Shown here piece after piece: positions 1 to 7,828 of a stretch of 11,021 bases of DNA. The notes beneath the pieces were generated by a model. It was not told the DNA's origin. It saw nothing but the letters and a program-made list of their open reading frames with translations, and searched no databases. Each line of letters starts with the position of its first letter. The stretch's first letter is position 1. This stretch comes from Desulfomicrobium sp. Its GTDB lineage: Bacteria > Desulfobacterota > Desulfovibrionia > Desulfovibrionales > Desulfomicrobiaceae. A program made the position numbers and the translations under genes. The stretch is from assembly GCA_003542385.1 (NCBI GenBank), contig DPKT01000124.1, positions 1 through 11,021 of the forward strand, given 5' to 3'.

Positions 1-20
1 ATTTTATTTCCGTTCGTAAG

Positions 21-49
21 TTGATATCGAAAAAAACTCATGATATGTT
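21..49 (+). promoter_or_regulatory. Candidate sigma-70 promoter of the chemoreceptor gene
   Basis: TTGATA at 21-26 matches five of six bases of the -35 consensus. After a 17-base spacer comes TATGTT at 44-49 (four of six), preceded by TGA at 41-43, which fits an extended -10 element. The region is strikingly AT-rich against the GC-rich genes around it, as expected for a promoter. The transcript would start near 56 and leave a leader of about 50 bases. No sigma-28-like flagellar promoter was seen. Confidence 0.55.
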
Positions 50-97
50 ATGTAAAAATCCCTGTGCATCACTGCAATGGGGTTGAATTTGTTTTAT

Positions 98-106
98 GGA
101 GAAGAG
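98..106 (+). promoter_or_regulatory. Ribosome binding site that decides the chemoreceptor start
   Basis: GGAGAAGAG at 98-106 lies six bases (counted from GGAG) before the ATG at 108. The ATG at 96 precedes and overlaps this motif and has no purine-rich sequence at a proper distance, so 108 is the better start. Confidence 0.75.
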
Positions 107-107
107 T

Positions 108-2171
108 ATGAAACTCAGGACAAAATTCGTGCTCCCGCTTTTCTTGACGGTGGTCTGCCTCGGACTTGCCGGAGCGCTGCTCATCCGTGGCCAGCTGACC
201 GATTTCCAGGGGCAACTCCTGCGCTCCATCGCCGAGGAGAAGTCGCGCGAGGTCAACACGGCCATCGAGACGCTCGCGGCCCAGGGCCTGGAGAAGGCCG
301 CTCTGTTCTCCCGCCGCACGGACGTCATCCAGGCCTTTGAACTCGCCCATCTCGGCAACCTCGAAAACGAAAGCGACCCCACCCTGCAACGCGCCAGGGA
401 AGAGCTGCGCGCCCTGCTTTCCGACGATCTCTCGGGCTTCAAGGAAGTCTCGGGCAAGGCCATGCAGCTGCATTTCCACCTCCCGCCGGCGCGCAGCCTC
501 GTGCGCCTGTGGCGCGAGAAGCAGACCAAGCGCAAGGGTGAGTGGGTGGACATCTCGGACGACCTCTCCAGCTTCCGGCAGACGGTCATGCAGGTCAACG
601 CCGACGGCAAGCCTCTGCGGGGCATCGAGGTCGGCAGCGGCGGCTTCGCCATCCGGGGCATCGCACCAGTCAAGGACTCAAGCGGCAGGCAGCTCGGATC
701 CGTGGAAACCCTCGAATCCTTCGAGTCCGTCATCGCCGGGGCGGCCTCCGGGGAAGGCCAGAGCATGGTGGTCTACATGAACGCCGAAAACCTTTCCGTG
801 GCCACGGAACTGCAGAACCCGGACAAGAATCCCGTCGTGGGCGGAAAGTTCGTGCTCGTGACGCCGACCGAGGACAAGCGGGTCGAAGGCCTCGTCACCC
901 CCGACTTCCTGCTCGCGGGGCAGAAAGGCACGGCGTACAAGCGCTTCGGCGACGTCGCCCTGGCGGCCTTCCCCGTCAACGACTACGCCGGCACGCAGGT
1001 CGGCGTGCTGGTCTATTCCTTCGACGCGTCGTCATGGACCACCGCCATCCGCGACGTGGCCTTCTACATCCTGGCCCTCATGGCCCTCATCCTCGTGGCC
1101 GCCGGGCTGGTCAGCTCCTTCGTCTTGCAGCGCCTCATCGTCCGGCCCCTGGGCGACATGATGTCCCGCATCGTCGACATCACCGAAGACAGGGCCGACC
1201 TCACCGACCGCCTGACCGTGAAGTCTTCGGATGAAATCGGGGAGTTGTGCTCGTGGTTCAACAAGCTCCTGGACAAGATCCGCAACATCCTGGGCGAGGT
1301 CGCCCGCAACTCCGGACAGGTCGCCCGGGCCTCCGAAGGCCTGCTGCAGCTCGCGGGGAGCCTCAGGGAATATTCCGGCGTCATGACCCGCTCGGCCTCC
1401 GACGCCGCGTCGTCCACGGACGAGATGAGCGCCAACATGAACACGGTGGCGGCGGCCATGGAGGAGTACGCGGTCAACATCGGCACCGTGGCATCCAGCT
1501 CCGAACAGATGAGCGCCACCATCTCCGAAATCGCCGTGAACACGGGCAGGGCCAAGGACATGACCGTGCAAGCCGTGACGGCGGCGGGCAAGGCCACGGC
1601 CCAGGTCAGCGAGCTCGGCGCCGCAACGCGAGACATCGGCAAGATCACCGAGTCCATCACGGCCATCTCGTCCCAGACCAACCTCCTGGCCCTCAACGCG
1701 ACCATCGAAGCGGCCCGGGCCGGGGAGGCGGGACGAGGCTTCGCCGTCGTGGCCAACGAAATCAAGGAACTCGCGCAGCAGACCGCCCGCGAGACCGAGG
1801 AAATCCGCAACAGCATCCAGGGCATCCAGCAGGCCACCAGCCAGACGGTGCGCGAGATCGAGCAGATCACGGAGGTCATCGGCGACGTGGACGCCATTGT
1901 CGGCACCATCGCCGCCGCCGTGGAGGAGCAGTCCGTGACGACCAGGGACATCGCCGAGAACGTCGGGCAGGCGTCCGTGGGCGTGCAGCAGGTGAACGAG
2001 AACGTGGCCCACACCGACACGGCGGTCCGCGAGATCGCCAGCGACGTGGGCAGGGTGCGGGAGGTGGCCGGCGACGTCGCCTCCACGGCCGCGGCCGTGC
2101 ACGACAACGCCCGAAGCCTGTCCGGGCTGGCCGAGGAGCTCGACGTCATGGTCGGCAAGTTCAAGATCTAG
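108..2171 (+). CDS. Methyl-accepting chemotaxis protein with dCache_3-type periplasmic sensor
   Basis: Transmembrane chemoreceptor of 687 residues that should sense a small ligand outside the inner membrane and control CheA through CheW. Residues about 7-29 form the first membrane helix. The periplasmic part, about 30-315, carries HLPPARS at 124-130, a following DDLSSFR and a GIEVGSGGFAIRG stretch, which I recognise as typical of the dCache_3 family. The second membrane helix is about 317-339. A HAMP linker follows from about 342 to 395. The long cytoplasmic coiled coil has the diagnostic hairpin tip at about 523-557 (QTNLLALNATIEAARAGE, then GRGFAVVANEIKELA). The chain ends in VGKFKI, with no CheR-binding pentapeptide. 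It has its own promoter and terminator, so it is probably monocistronic, and no other che gene is in the window. The ligand cannot be told from sequence. Family certain; sensor class fairly sure. Confidence 0.95.
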   Translation: MKLRTKFVLPLFLTVVCLGLAGALLIRGQLTDFQGQLLRSIAEEKSREVNTAIETLAAQGLEKAALFSRRTDVIQAFELAHLGNLENESDPTLQRAREELRALLSDDLSGFKEVSGKAMQLHFHLPPARSLVRLWREKQTKRKGEWVDISDDLSSFRQTVMQVNADGKPLRGIEVGSGGFAIRGIAPVKDSSGRQLGSVETLESFESVIAGAASGEGQSMVVYMNAENLSVATELQNPDKNPVVGGKFVLVTPTEDKRVEGLVTPDFLLAGQKGTAYKRFGDVALAAFPVNDYAGTQVGVLVYSFDASSWTTAIRDVAFYILALMALILVAAGLVSSFVLQRLIVRPLGDMMSRIVDITEDRADLTDRLTVKSSDEIGELCSWFNKLLDKIRNILGEVARNSGQVARASEGLLQLAGSLREYSGVMTRSASDAASSTDEMSANMNTVAAAMEEYAVNIGTVASSSEQMSATISEIAVNTGRAKDMTVQAVTAAGKATAQVSELGAATRDIGKITESITAISSQTNLLALNATIEAARAGEAGRGFAVVANEIKELAQQTARETEEIRNSIQGIQQATSQTVREIEQITEVIGDVDAIVGTIAAAVEEQSVTTRDIAENVGQASVGVQQVNENVAHTDTAVREIASDVGRVREVAGDVASTAAAVHDNARSLSGLAEELDVMVGKFKI

Positions 2172-2191
2172 GGAACTCCCACCGAGCCTCC

Positions 2192-2221
2192 GGGCCGCCT
2201 TCGCGGGCGGCCCTTTTTTTT
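2192..2221 (+). terminator. Intrinsic terminator of the chemoreceptor gene
   Basis: A perfect 8-bp GC stem, GGGCCGCC (2192-2199) with GGCGGCCC (2206-2213), encloses the 6-base loop TTCGCG and is followed by eight T (2214-2221). It begins 20 bases after the chemoreceptor stop codon and separates that gene from rnj. Confidence 0.93.
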
Positions 2222-2224
2222 GCC

Positions 2225-2253
2225 TTGTCCTTGCCCCCCTCTTCCCTTAGTTT
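2225..2253 (+). promoter_or_regulatory. Weak candidate promoter for rnj
   Basis: Since a strong terminator lies just upstream, rnj needs a promoter between 2222 and 2292. The best pair I see is TTGTCC (2225-2230), a 17-base spacer and TAGTTT (2248-2253), matching four and three consensus bases. The surrounding sequence is pyrimidine-rich. The assignment is tentative. Confidence 0.3.
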
Positions 2254-2292
2254 CCTCAAAAAACGGAACCTCATAACCATCGGAGCCCCTTG

Positions 2293-3945
<1,653 letters not shown>

Positions 3946-4074
3946 TTTTTCCCCTTGCCTAATTCTGCAGCTTCGCGTACGGACTGCAGTTCTCAAACAC
4001 TCCACACGCCCGCGCCTCTGGTTTGGCCCATCCGGGCTCATGCGGGCGGAGGAAAAAAACCAAGGAGATCAACC
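3946..4074 (+). promoter_or_regulatory. Structured intergenic leader of rpsB-tsf
   Basis: This 129-base gap has no gene. CTGCAG occurs at 3965-3970 and again at 3984-3989 and could pair across a 13-base loop. Closer to the gene, CGCCCGC (4007-4013) is complementary to GCGGGCG (4042-4048), a 7-bp outer stem. It encloses an inner GCCC (4026-4029) / GGGC (4034-4037) hairpin with loop ATCC. GGAGG follows at 4048-4052, and the true Shine-Dalgarno AAGGAG is at 4062-4067, seven bases before the rpsB ATG. Transcripts of rpsB are autoregulated by S2 through their leader in other bacteria, so a regulatory role is plausible but inferred. A weak promoter pair, TTGCCT (3955-3960) and TACGGA (3978-3983) with 17-base spacing, is possible. 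I found no convincing terminator for rnj here. Confidence 0.4.
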
Positions 4075-4860
4075 ATGCCTTACGTATCCATGAAACAGAT
4101 GCTGGAGACCGGAGTTCACTTCGGCCACCAGACCCGCCGCTGGAACCCCAAGATGCGCCCCTTCATCTTCGGCGCTCGCAAGGGCATCCACATCATCGAC
4201 CTGCAGCAGACCGTGAAGCTGTACCGCAAGGCCCACGACTTCATCGCCGAGACCGTGGCCCGCGGCGGCAAGATCATCTTCGTCGGCACCAAGCGGCAGG
4301 CCCAGGACGTGATCAAGGCCGAAGCCGAACGCTGCGGCATGTTCCACGTCACCAACCGCTGGCTGGGCGGCACCCTGACCAACTACCAGACCATCCGCAC
4401 CAGCATCGGCCGGCTGAAGAAGCTTGAGGCCATGTTCGAGGACGGCTCCGTGAACCGCTTCCTGAAGAAGGAGATCGTCGGCATGGAGCGCGAGGTCGCC
4501 AAGCTGAACCTGACGCTCGGCGGCATCAAGGACATGGAGGAGCCCCCGGCGGCCGCCTTCATCATCGACCCGCACCGCGAAGAGATCGCGGTCAAGGAAT
4601 GCCGCAAGCTCGGCATCCCGATCGTGGCCGTGGTCGACACCAACTGCGACCCCGACCTGATCGACTACATCATCCCCGGCAACGACGACGCCATCCGCGC
4701 CATCAAGCTGTTCGCCGCCGCCATGGCCGACGCCTGCATCGAAGGCCAGGCCAGCGCCAAGGACACCGTCCCCGCGCCCAAGGCAGCCAAGACCTCCGAG
4801 GTTGAAATCCCGGTCACCGAAGACATCGAATCCGCCGAAACGGACGAAGAGGTATATTAG
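4075..4860 (+). CDS. rpsB: 30S ribosomal protein S2
   Basis: S2 binds late to the 30S subunit, near the junction of head and body, and is needed for S1 binding. The protein has 261 residues. The N-terminus MPYVSMKQMLETGVHFGH, the RRWNPKM and IFGARKGIHIIDL blocks, the FVGTKRQAQ motif and the NRWLGGTLTN motif are diagnostic of bacterial S2. Near the C-terminus VVDTNCDPDLIDYIIPGNDDA is complete. The last roughly 35 residues form an acidic, low-complexity tail rich in E, D, A and T, a region that varies among species. AAGGAG at 4062-4067 fixes the start at 4075; longer in-frame readings beginning upstream lack homology and a ribosome site. The stop codon lies one base before the tsf start, the standard rpsB-tsf pair. 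Confidence 0.98.
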   Translation: MPYVSMKQMLETGVHFGHQTRRWNPKMRPFIFGARKGIHIIDLQQTVKLYRKAHDFIAETVARGGKIIFVGTKRQAQDVIKAEAERCGMFHVTNRWLGGTLTNYQTIRTSIGRLKKLEAMFEDGSVNRFLKKEIVGMEREVAKLNLTLGGIKDMEEPPAAAFIIDPHREEIAVKECRKLGIPIVAVVDTNCDPDLIDYIIPGNDDAIRAIKLFAAAMADACIEGQASAKDTVPAPKAAKTSEVEIPVTEDIESAETDEEVY

Positions 4861-4861
4861 T

Positions 4862-5665
4862 ATGAGCATCACCGCAGCAATGGTTAAGGACCTGCGCGAC
4901 CGCACCGGCGCGGGCATGATGGACTGCAAGAAGGCGCTGAGCGAGTGTGATGGCGACGAGGAAAAGGCCATCGCCTGGTTGCGCGAGAAGGGCCTGTCCA
5001 AGGCCGCCAAGAAGGCCGGACGCGCCACATCCGAAGGTCTGATCACGGTGGTCATCGCCGCCGACGGCAAGTCCGCCGCCATGAGCGAGCTCAAGTGCGA
5101 GACTGACTTCGTGGCCAAGAACGAGGAGTTCATCGCCTTCGCCGAAGGGCTCGCCAAGCTGGCCCTGGAAAAGAAGACGGACAACATCGAGGCCCTGCCC
5201 GCCGAGGCCACCGATCTCTCCGGCCTCATCGGCAAGATCGGCGAGAACATGCAGACCGGCCGCCTGGCCTACGTCGCACTGAGCGGCGAAGGCGTCATCG
5301 GCTCCTACGTCCACTCCACCAAGAAGCTGGGCGTCCTGGTCGAACTGACCGGCGCAGCCACCCCTGAGCTGGCCAAGGACATCGCCATGCAGGTCGCGGC
5401 CGCCAACCCCCTGTGCGTCGGCCCGGACCAGATCCCGGCCGAAACTTTGGCCCAGGAGAAGGAAATCTACCTGAACCAGGCCAAGGAAGAAGGCAAGCCG
5501 GCCCAGATCGCCGAAAAGATCGTCGAAGGCCGCATCCGCAAGTACTACCAGGAAGTCTGCCTGCGCGAGCAGGTCTTCATCAAGGACGACAAGAAGACCA
5601 TCAAGGATCTTCTCGGGAAGAACGCGGATATCGCCCGGTTTTACCGGTTCGCGATTGGCGCATGA
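4862..5665 (+). CDS. tsf: Translation elongation factor Ts
   Basis: Guanine nucleotide exchange factor for EF-Tu: it ejects GDP so that EF-Tu can take GTP and load the next aminoacyl-tRNA. The protein has 267 residues, slightly shorter than the 283 of the E. coli protein. The N-terminal UBA-like domain starts MSITAAMVKDLRDRTGAGMM, followed by DCKKAL. The core motif CETDFVAKN, at 79-87, contacts the G domain of EF-Tu. The C-terminal part (VCLREQVFIKDDKKTIKDLL) is intact. The start at 4862 is preceded by AAGAGG (4847-4852), nine bases away and inside the end of rpsB, so the two genes are likely translationally coupled. A terminator begins at the stop codon itself, so the rpsB-tsf message can end here. 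Confidence 0.98.
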   Translation: MSITAAMVKDLRDRTGAGMMDCKKALSECDGDEEKAIAWLREKGLSKAAKKAGRATSEGLITVVIAADGKSAAMSELKCETDFVAKNEEFIAFAEGLAKLALEKKTDNIEALPAEATDLSGLIGKIGENMQTGRLAYVALSGEGVIGSYVHSTKKLGVLVELTGAATPELAKDIAMQVAAANPLCVGPDQIPAETLAQEKEIYLNQAKEEGKPAQIAEKIVEGRIRKYYQEVCLREQVFIKDDKKTIKDLLGKNADIARFYRFAIGA

Positions 5666-5692
5666 AAAAAGGGCCGCAAGGCCCTTTTTTTT
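5665..5692 (+). terminator. Intrinsic terminator directly after tsf
   Basis: GGGCC (5671-5675) pairs with GGCCC (5680-5684) around a GCAA tetraloop of the stable GNRA type. Eight T follow (5685-5692). Six A (5665-5670) precede the stem and can pair with the T run, so it may work in both directions. The last base of the tsf stop codon is the first A of this tract. Confidence 0.92.
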
Positions 5693-5741
5693 GGCCCTCC
5701 CGCCGCCCCCGGCCATGACGGCAGGCAGCGCCCGGCTCCTG

Positions 5742-5770
5742 TTGCGCCGGCCCTCCGAAATGGCTATAGA
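5742..5770 (+). promoter_or_regulatory. Candidate promoter of the pyrH-tsaB operon
   Basis: TTGCGC (5742-5747), a 17-base spacer and TATAGA (5765-5770) form a plausible sigma-70 promoter just after the tsf terminator. The -10 element matches four of six consensus bases and stands out in GC-rich sequence; the -35 element is weaker, with three of six. Transcription would start at about 5776-5779, close to the base of the hairpin at 5778-5812. Confidence 0.5.
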
Positions 5771-5777
5771 CTTTTGT

Positions 5778-5812
5778 CGAGAAGGAGGCCGGGATGCCCG
5801 GCCTTCTTTTCG
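5778..5812 (+). repeat. 16-bp inverted repeat (hairpin) in the pyrH leader
   Basis: Positions 5778-5793 pair with 5797-5812 over 16 base pairs (two are G-U in RNA), with only ATG (5794-5796) left in the loop. The upper seven pairs are all G-C. The 5' arm contains AAGGAGG, a strong Shine-Dalgarno motif; the 3' arm ends in TTCTTTTCG. It could be a 5'-end mRNA stabiliser, an attenuator or second terminator, or a protein-binding operator. See the findings. Confidence 0.75.
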
Positions 5813-5841
5813 TTCACCTTTCAGCACGAGGTAAGGAACAT

Positions 5842-6561
5842 ATGGACAAGCTCCGATACGGCAGAGTCATGCTCAAACTGAGCGGAGAAGCCTTGGCCGG
5901 AGAACAGGGGTTCGGCATCGAGCCCGCTACCATCCAGTCCATCTGCAGCGAACTGGTCGAGGCTGCCTCCCTGGGCGTGCAGCTCAGCCTGGTCATCGGC
6001 GGCGGCAACATCTTCAGGGGAGTTTCCGTTTCCTCCAAGGGCATGGACCGCGCCTCGGCCGACTACATGGGCATGCTGGCCACGGTCATGAACGCCCTGG
6101 CCGTGCAGGACGCCCTGGAGAAGCTCGGCGTCACGACCCGCGTCATGACGGCCATCGACATGAAGGAAGTGGCCGAGCCCTACATCCGCCGCCGGGCCAT
6201 CCGCCACCTGGAAAAGGGCCGCGTGGTCATCTGCGCCGCGGGCACGGGCATCCCCTATTTCACCACGGACACCGCCGCGGTCATCCGGGCCATGGAACTC
6301 AAGTGCGAGGCCATCCTCAAGGCCACGCGGGTCAACGGCGTGTACGACAAGGACCCCGAGAAGCACCCCGACGCGGTCATGTTCAACCGCCTGACCTACA
6401 TCGACGTGCTGCAGCGCCGCCTGAAAGTCATGGACTCCGCGGCCATATCCCTGTGCATGGACAACAAACTCCCCATCGGCGTCTTCAATCTCTTCGTGCC
6501 CGGCAACATCCAGCGCGTGGTCAGGGGTGAGGAAGTCGGAACCATCGTTCAAGGAGAATGA
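5842..6561 (+). CDS. pyrH: UMP kinase (uridylate kinase)
   Basis: Cytoplasmic enzyme that phosphorylates UMP to UDP with ATP, the step feeding all UTP and CTP synthesis. In bacteria it belongs to the amino acid kinase fold, is hexameric and is usually controlled by GTP and UTP. The 239 residues match the family length. Seen motifs: VMLKLSGEALAG at the N-terminus, GGGN at 53-56 followed by IFRG, DYMGMLATVMNALA, GTGIPYFTTD at 134-143 and KATRVNGVYDKDP. The start at 5842 gives the family-typical N-terminus MDKLRYGRVMLKLSGEA and has AAGGA at 5833-5837, four bases before the ATG. An in-frame ATG at 5794 would add 16 residues (MPGLLFVHLSARGKEH) that I do not recognise as part of the family, although a strong ribosome site precedes it. 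First gene of a seven-gene set. Confidence 0.97.
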   Translation: MDKLRYGRVMLKLSGEALAGEQGFGIEPATIQSICSELVEAASLGVQLSLVIGGGNIFRGVSVSSKGMDRASADYMGMLATVMNALAVQDALEKLGVTTRVMTAIDMKEVAEPYIRRRAIRHLEKGRVVICAAGTGIPYFTTDTAAVIRAMELKCEAILKATRVNGVYDKDPEKHPDAVMFNRLTYIDVLQRRLKVMDSAAISLCMDNKLPIGVFNLFVPGNIQRVVRGEEVGTIVQGE

Positions 6562-6562
6562 G

Positions 6563-7117
6563 ATGGAAAAGCATATCAAGGATTGCACGAGCAGGATGCA
6601 GAAGAGCATCGACAGTCTGGAGAAGGATTTTTCGCGGCTGCGCACCGGCCGCGCCTCCACGGCCCTGGTGGACAACATCAGGGTGGAGTACTACGGCACC
6701 CCGACCCCGCTCAACCAGGTCGCCTCGGTGTCCATCCCCGACAGCCGGACCATCTCCATCTCGCCGTGGGACCGAAACGCCTTCAGCAACATCGAGAAGG
6801 CCATCATGAAGTCGGACCTCGGGCTGACCCCCATCAACGACGGCCGCGCCATCCGCATCAACATCCCGCCCCTGACCGAGGAACGCCGCAAGGACCTGGT
6901 CAAGATGGCCAAGAAGTACACCGAGGAGGCCAAGGTGGCCATCCGCAACGTGCGCCGCGACGTCAACGAGGCCCTGAAGAAGATGCAGACCGCCAAGGAG
7001 ATCAGCGAGGACGACCTGCACAAGGCCCAGGACGAGGTGCAGAAGGCCACGGACAGCTTCGTCAAGAAGGCCGACGCGGCCCTGGCCGAGAAAGAAAAGG
7101 AAATCATGGAGATCTAG
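6563..7117 (+). CDS. frr: Ribosome recycling factor
   Basis: With EF-G, RRF splits the post-termination ribosome so that subunits can be reused. The 184 residues equal the usual length of about 185. Motifs seen: DFSRLRTGRAS near residue 22, VEYYGTPTPLNQVA, ISPWD, then NDGRAIRINIPPLTEERRKDLVK and the long C-terminal helix ending EKEKEIMEI. The two-domain structure (a three-helix bundle with a small beta domain inserted) is complete. The start at 6563 lies one base after the pyrH stop. Its ribosome site AAGGAG (6551-6556) sits inside the last codons of pyrH, six bases before the ATG. Co-transcription with pyrH is very likely, and pyrH-frr is one of the most conserved bacterial gene pairs. Confidence 0.98.
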   Translation: MEKHIKDCTSRMQKSIDSLEKDFSRLRTGRASTALVDNIRVEYYGTPTPLNQVASVSIPDSRTISISPWDRNAFSNIEKAIMKSDLGLTPINDGRAIRINIPPLTEERRKDLVKMAKKYTEEAKVAIRNVRRDVNEALKKMQTAKEISEDDLHKAQDEVQKATDSFVKKADAALAEKEKEIMEI

Positions 7118-7126
7118 AGCCAGTTC

Positions 7127-7828
7127 ATGCCACCGCTCACCCATCTCGCCATCATCATGGACGGCAACGGCCGCTGGGCCAAGGCCCGCGGCCTGGAGCG
7201 CAGCGCCGGGCACAAGGCCGGCACCGAGACCGCCAGGGAGATCGTGCGGGAATGCCGCAAGCTCGGCATCCCCTACCTGACCCTCTACACCTTCTCCAAG
7301 GAGAACTGGTCGCGCCCCAAGCAGGAGGTCGGTTTCCTCTTCAACCTGCTGCGGGAGTTCCTGAGCGCGGAATTGCCGTCCCTGCTTGAACAGTCCATCC
7401 GCCTGAACGTTCTGGGCGAAATGGACGAGCTGCCCATGGCCACCAGACAGGTTCTGCGCCACGCCGTGGACAAGACCGCCGGCTGCACGGCCATGAACCT
7501 GAATCTGGCCCTCAACTATTCGGGCCGGCTTGAAATCCTGCGCGCCTGCCAGGCCTTGCTGCGCCGCGACGTCCGCCCCGAGGAACTGACCGAGGACATG
7601 TTCGCCGCGGAACTCTACACCAGCGGCATGCCCGACCCGGACCTCATCATCCGCACCAGCGGCGAGCTTCGCCTCAGCAACTACCTGCTCTTCCAGAGCG
7701 CATACAGCGAGCTGTACTTCACCGACGTGGCCTGGCCCGACTTCCATGCCGCCGAGCTCCAGGCCGCCCTGGCGGACTACGCTGCGCGACAACGCCGCTT
7801 CGGGACGACAGGAGAGCAGACCGCATGA
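7127..7828 (+). CDS. uppS: Isoprenyl transferase (undecaprenyl diphosphate synthase)
   Basis: cis-Prenyltransferase that adds isopentenyl diphosphate units to farnesyl diphosphate, making the C55 carrier lipid for peptidoglycan and surface polysaccharides. The protein has 233 residues. The signature AIIMDGNGRWAKARG is at the N-terminus with catalytic D12, followed by GHKAG. FSKENWSRP and the late signature RTSGELRLSN (R176, R182) followed by YSELYF complete the active site. The start is nine bases after the frr stop with no good ribosome site: the nearest GGAG (7108-7111) is 15 bases away, so translation probably depends on ribosomes finishing frr. The final bases overlap cdsA by four (ATGA at 7825-7828). 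The exact chain length of the product is not visible in the sequence. Confidence 0.96.
   Translation: MPPLTHLAIIMDGNGRWAKARGLERSAGHKAGTETAREIVRECRKLGIPYLTLYTFSKENWSRPKQEVGFLFNLLREFLSAELPSLLEQSIRLNVLGEMDELPMATRQVLRHAVDKTAGCTAMNLNLALNYSGRLEILRACQALLRRDVRPEELTEDMFAAELYTSGMPDPDLIIRTSGELRLSNYLLFQSAYSELYFTDVAWPDFHAAELQAALADYAARQRRFGTTGEQTA

Noticed and set aside
65..76. TGCA-TCAC-TGCA inverted repeat before the chemoreceptor
   Set aside because: Four-base arms are too short to separate from chance, and no operator I know matches.
96..107. Earlier ATG for the chemoreceptor
   Set aside because: It lies before the ribosome site that serves 108, and the normal membrane-anchor start MKLRTKF begins at 108.
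1032..2164. Two long minus-strand open frames over the chemoreceptor signalling domain
   Set aside because: The compositions are biased (H, G, D in one; S, A, T in the other) and follow from the repetitive heptad codons of the + strand gene.
3955..4074. N-terminal extension of S2 by 40 residues
   Set aside because: The ribosome site AAGGAG and the family-typical N-terminus fix the start at 4075; the extra residues look like translated leader.
6583..7389. A 268-codon plus-strand frame across frr and uppS
   Set aside because: It is out of frame with two clear genes and made of R, G, P, Q and H-rich shadow sequence.
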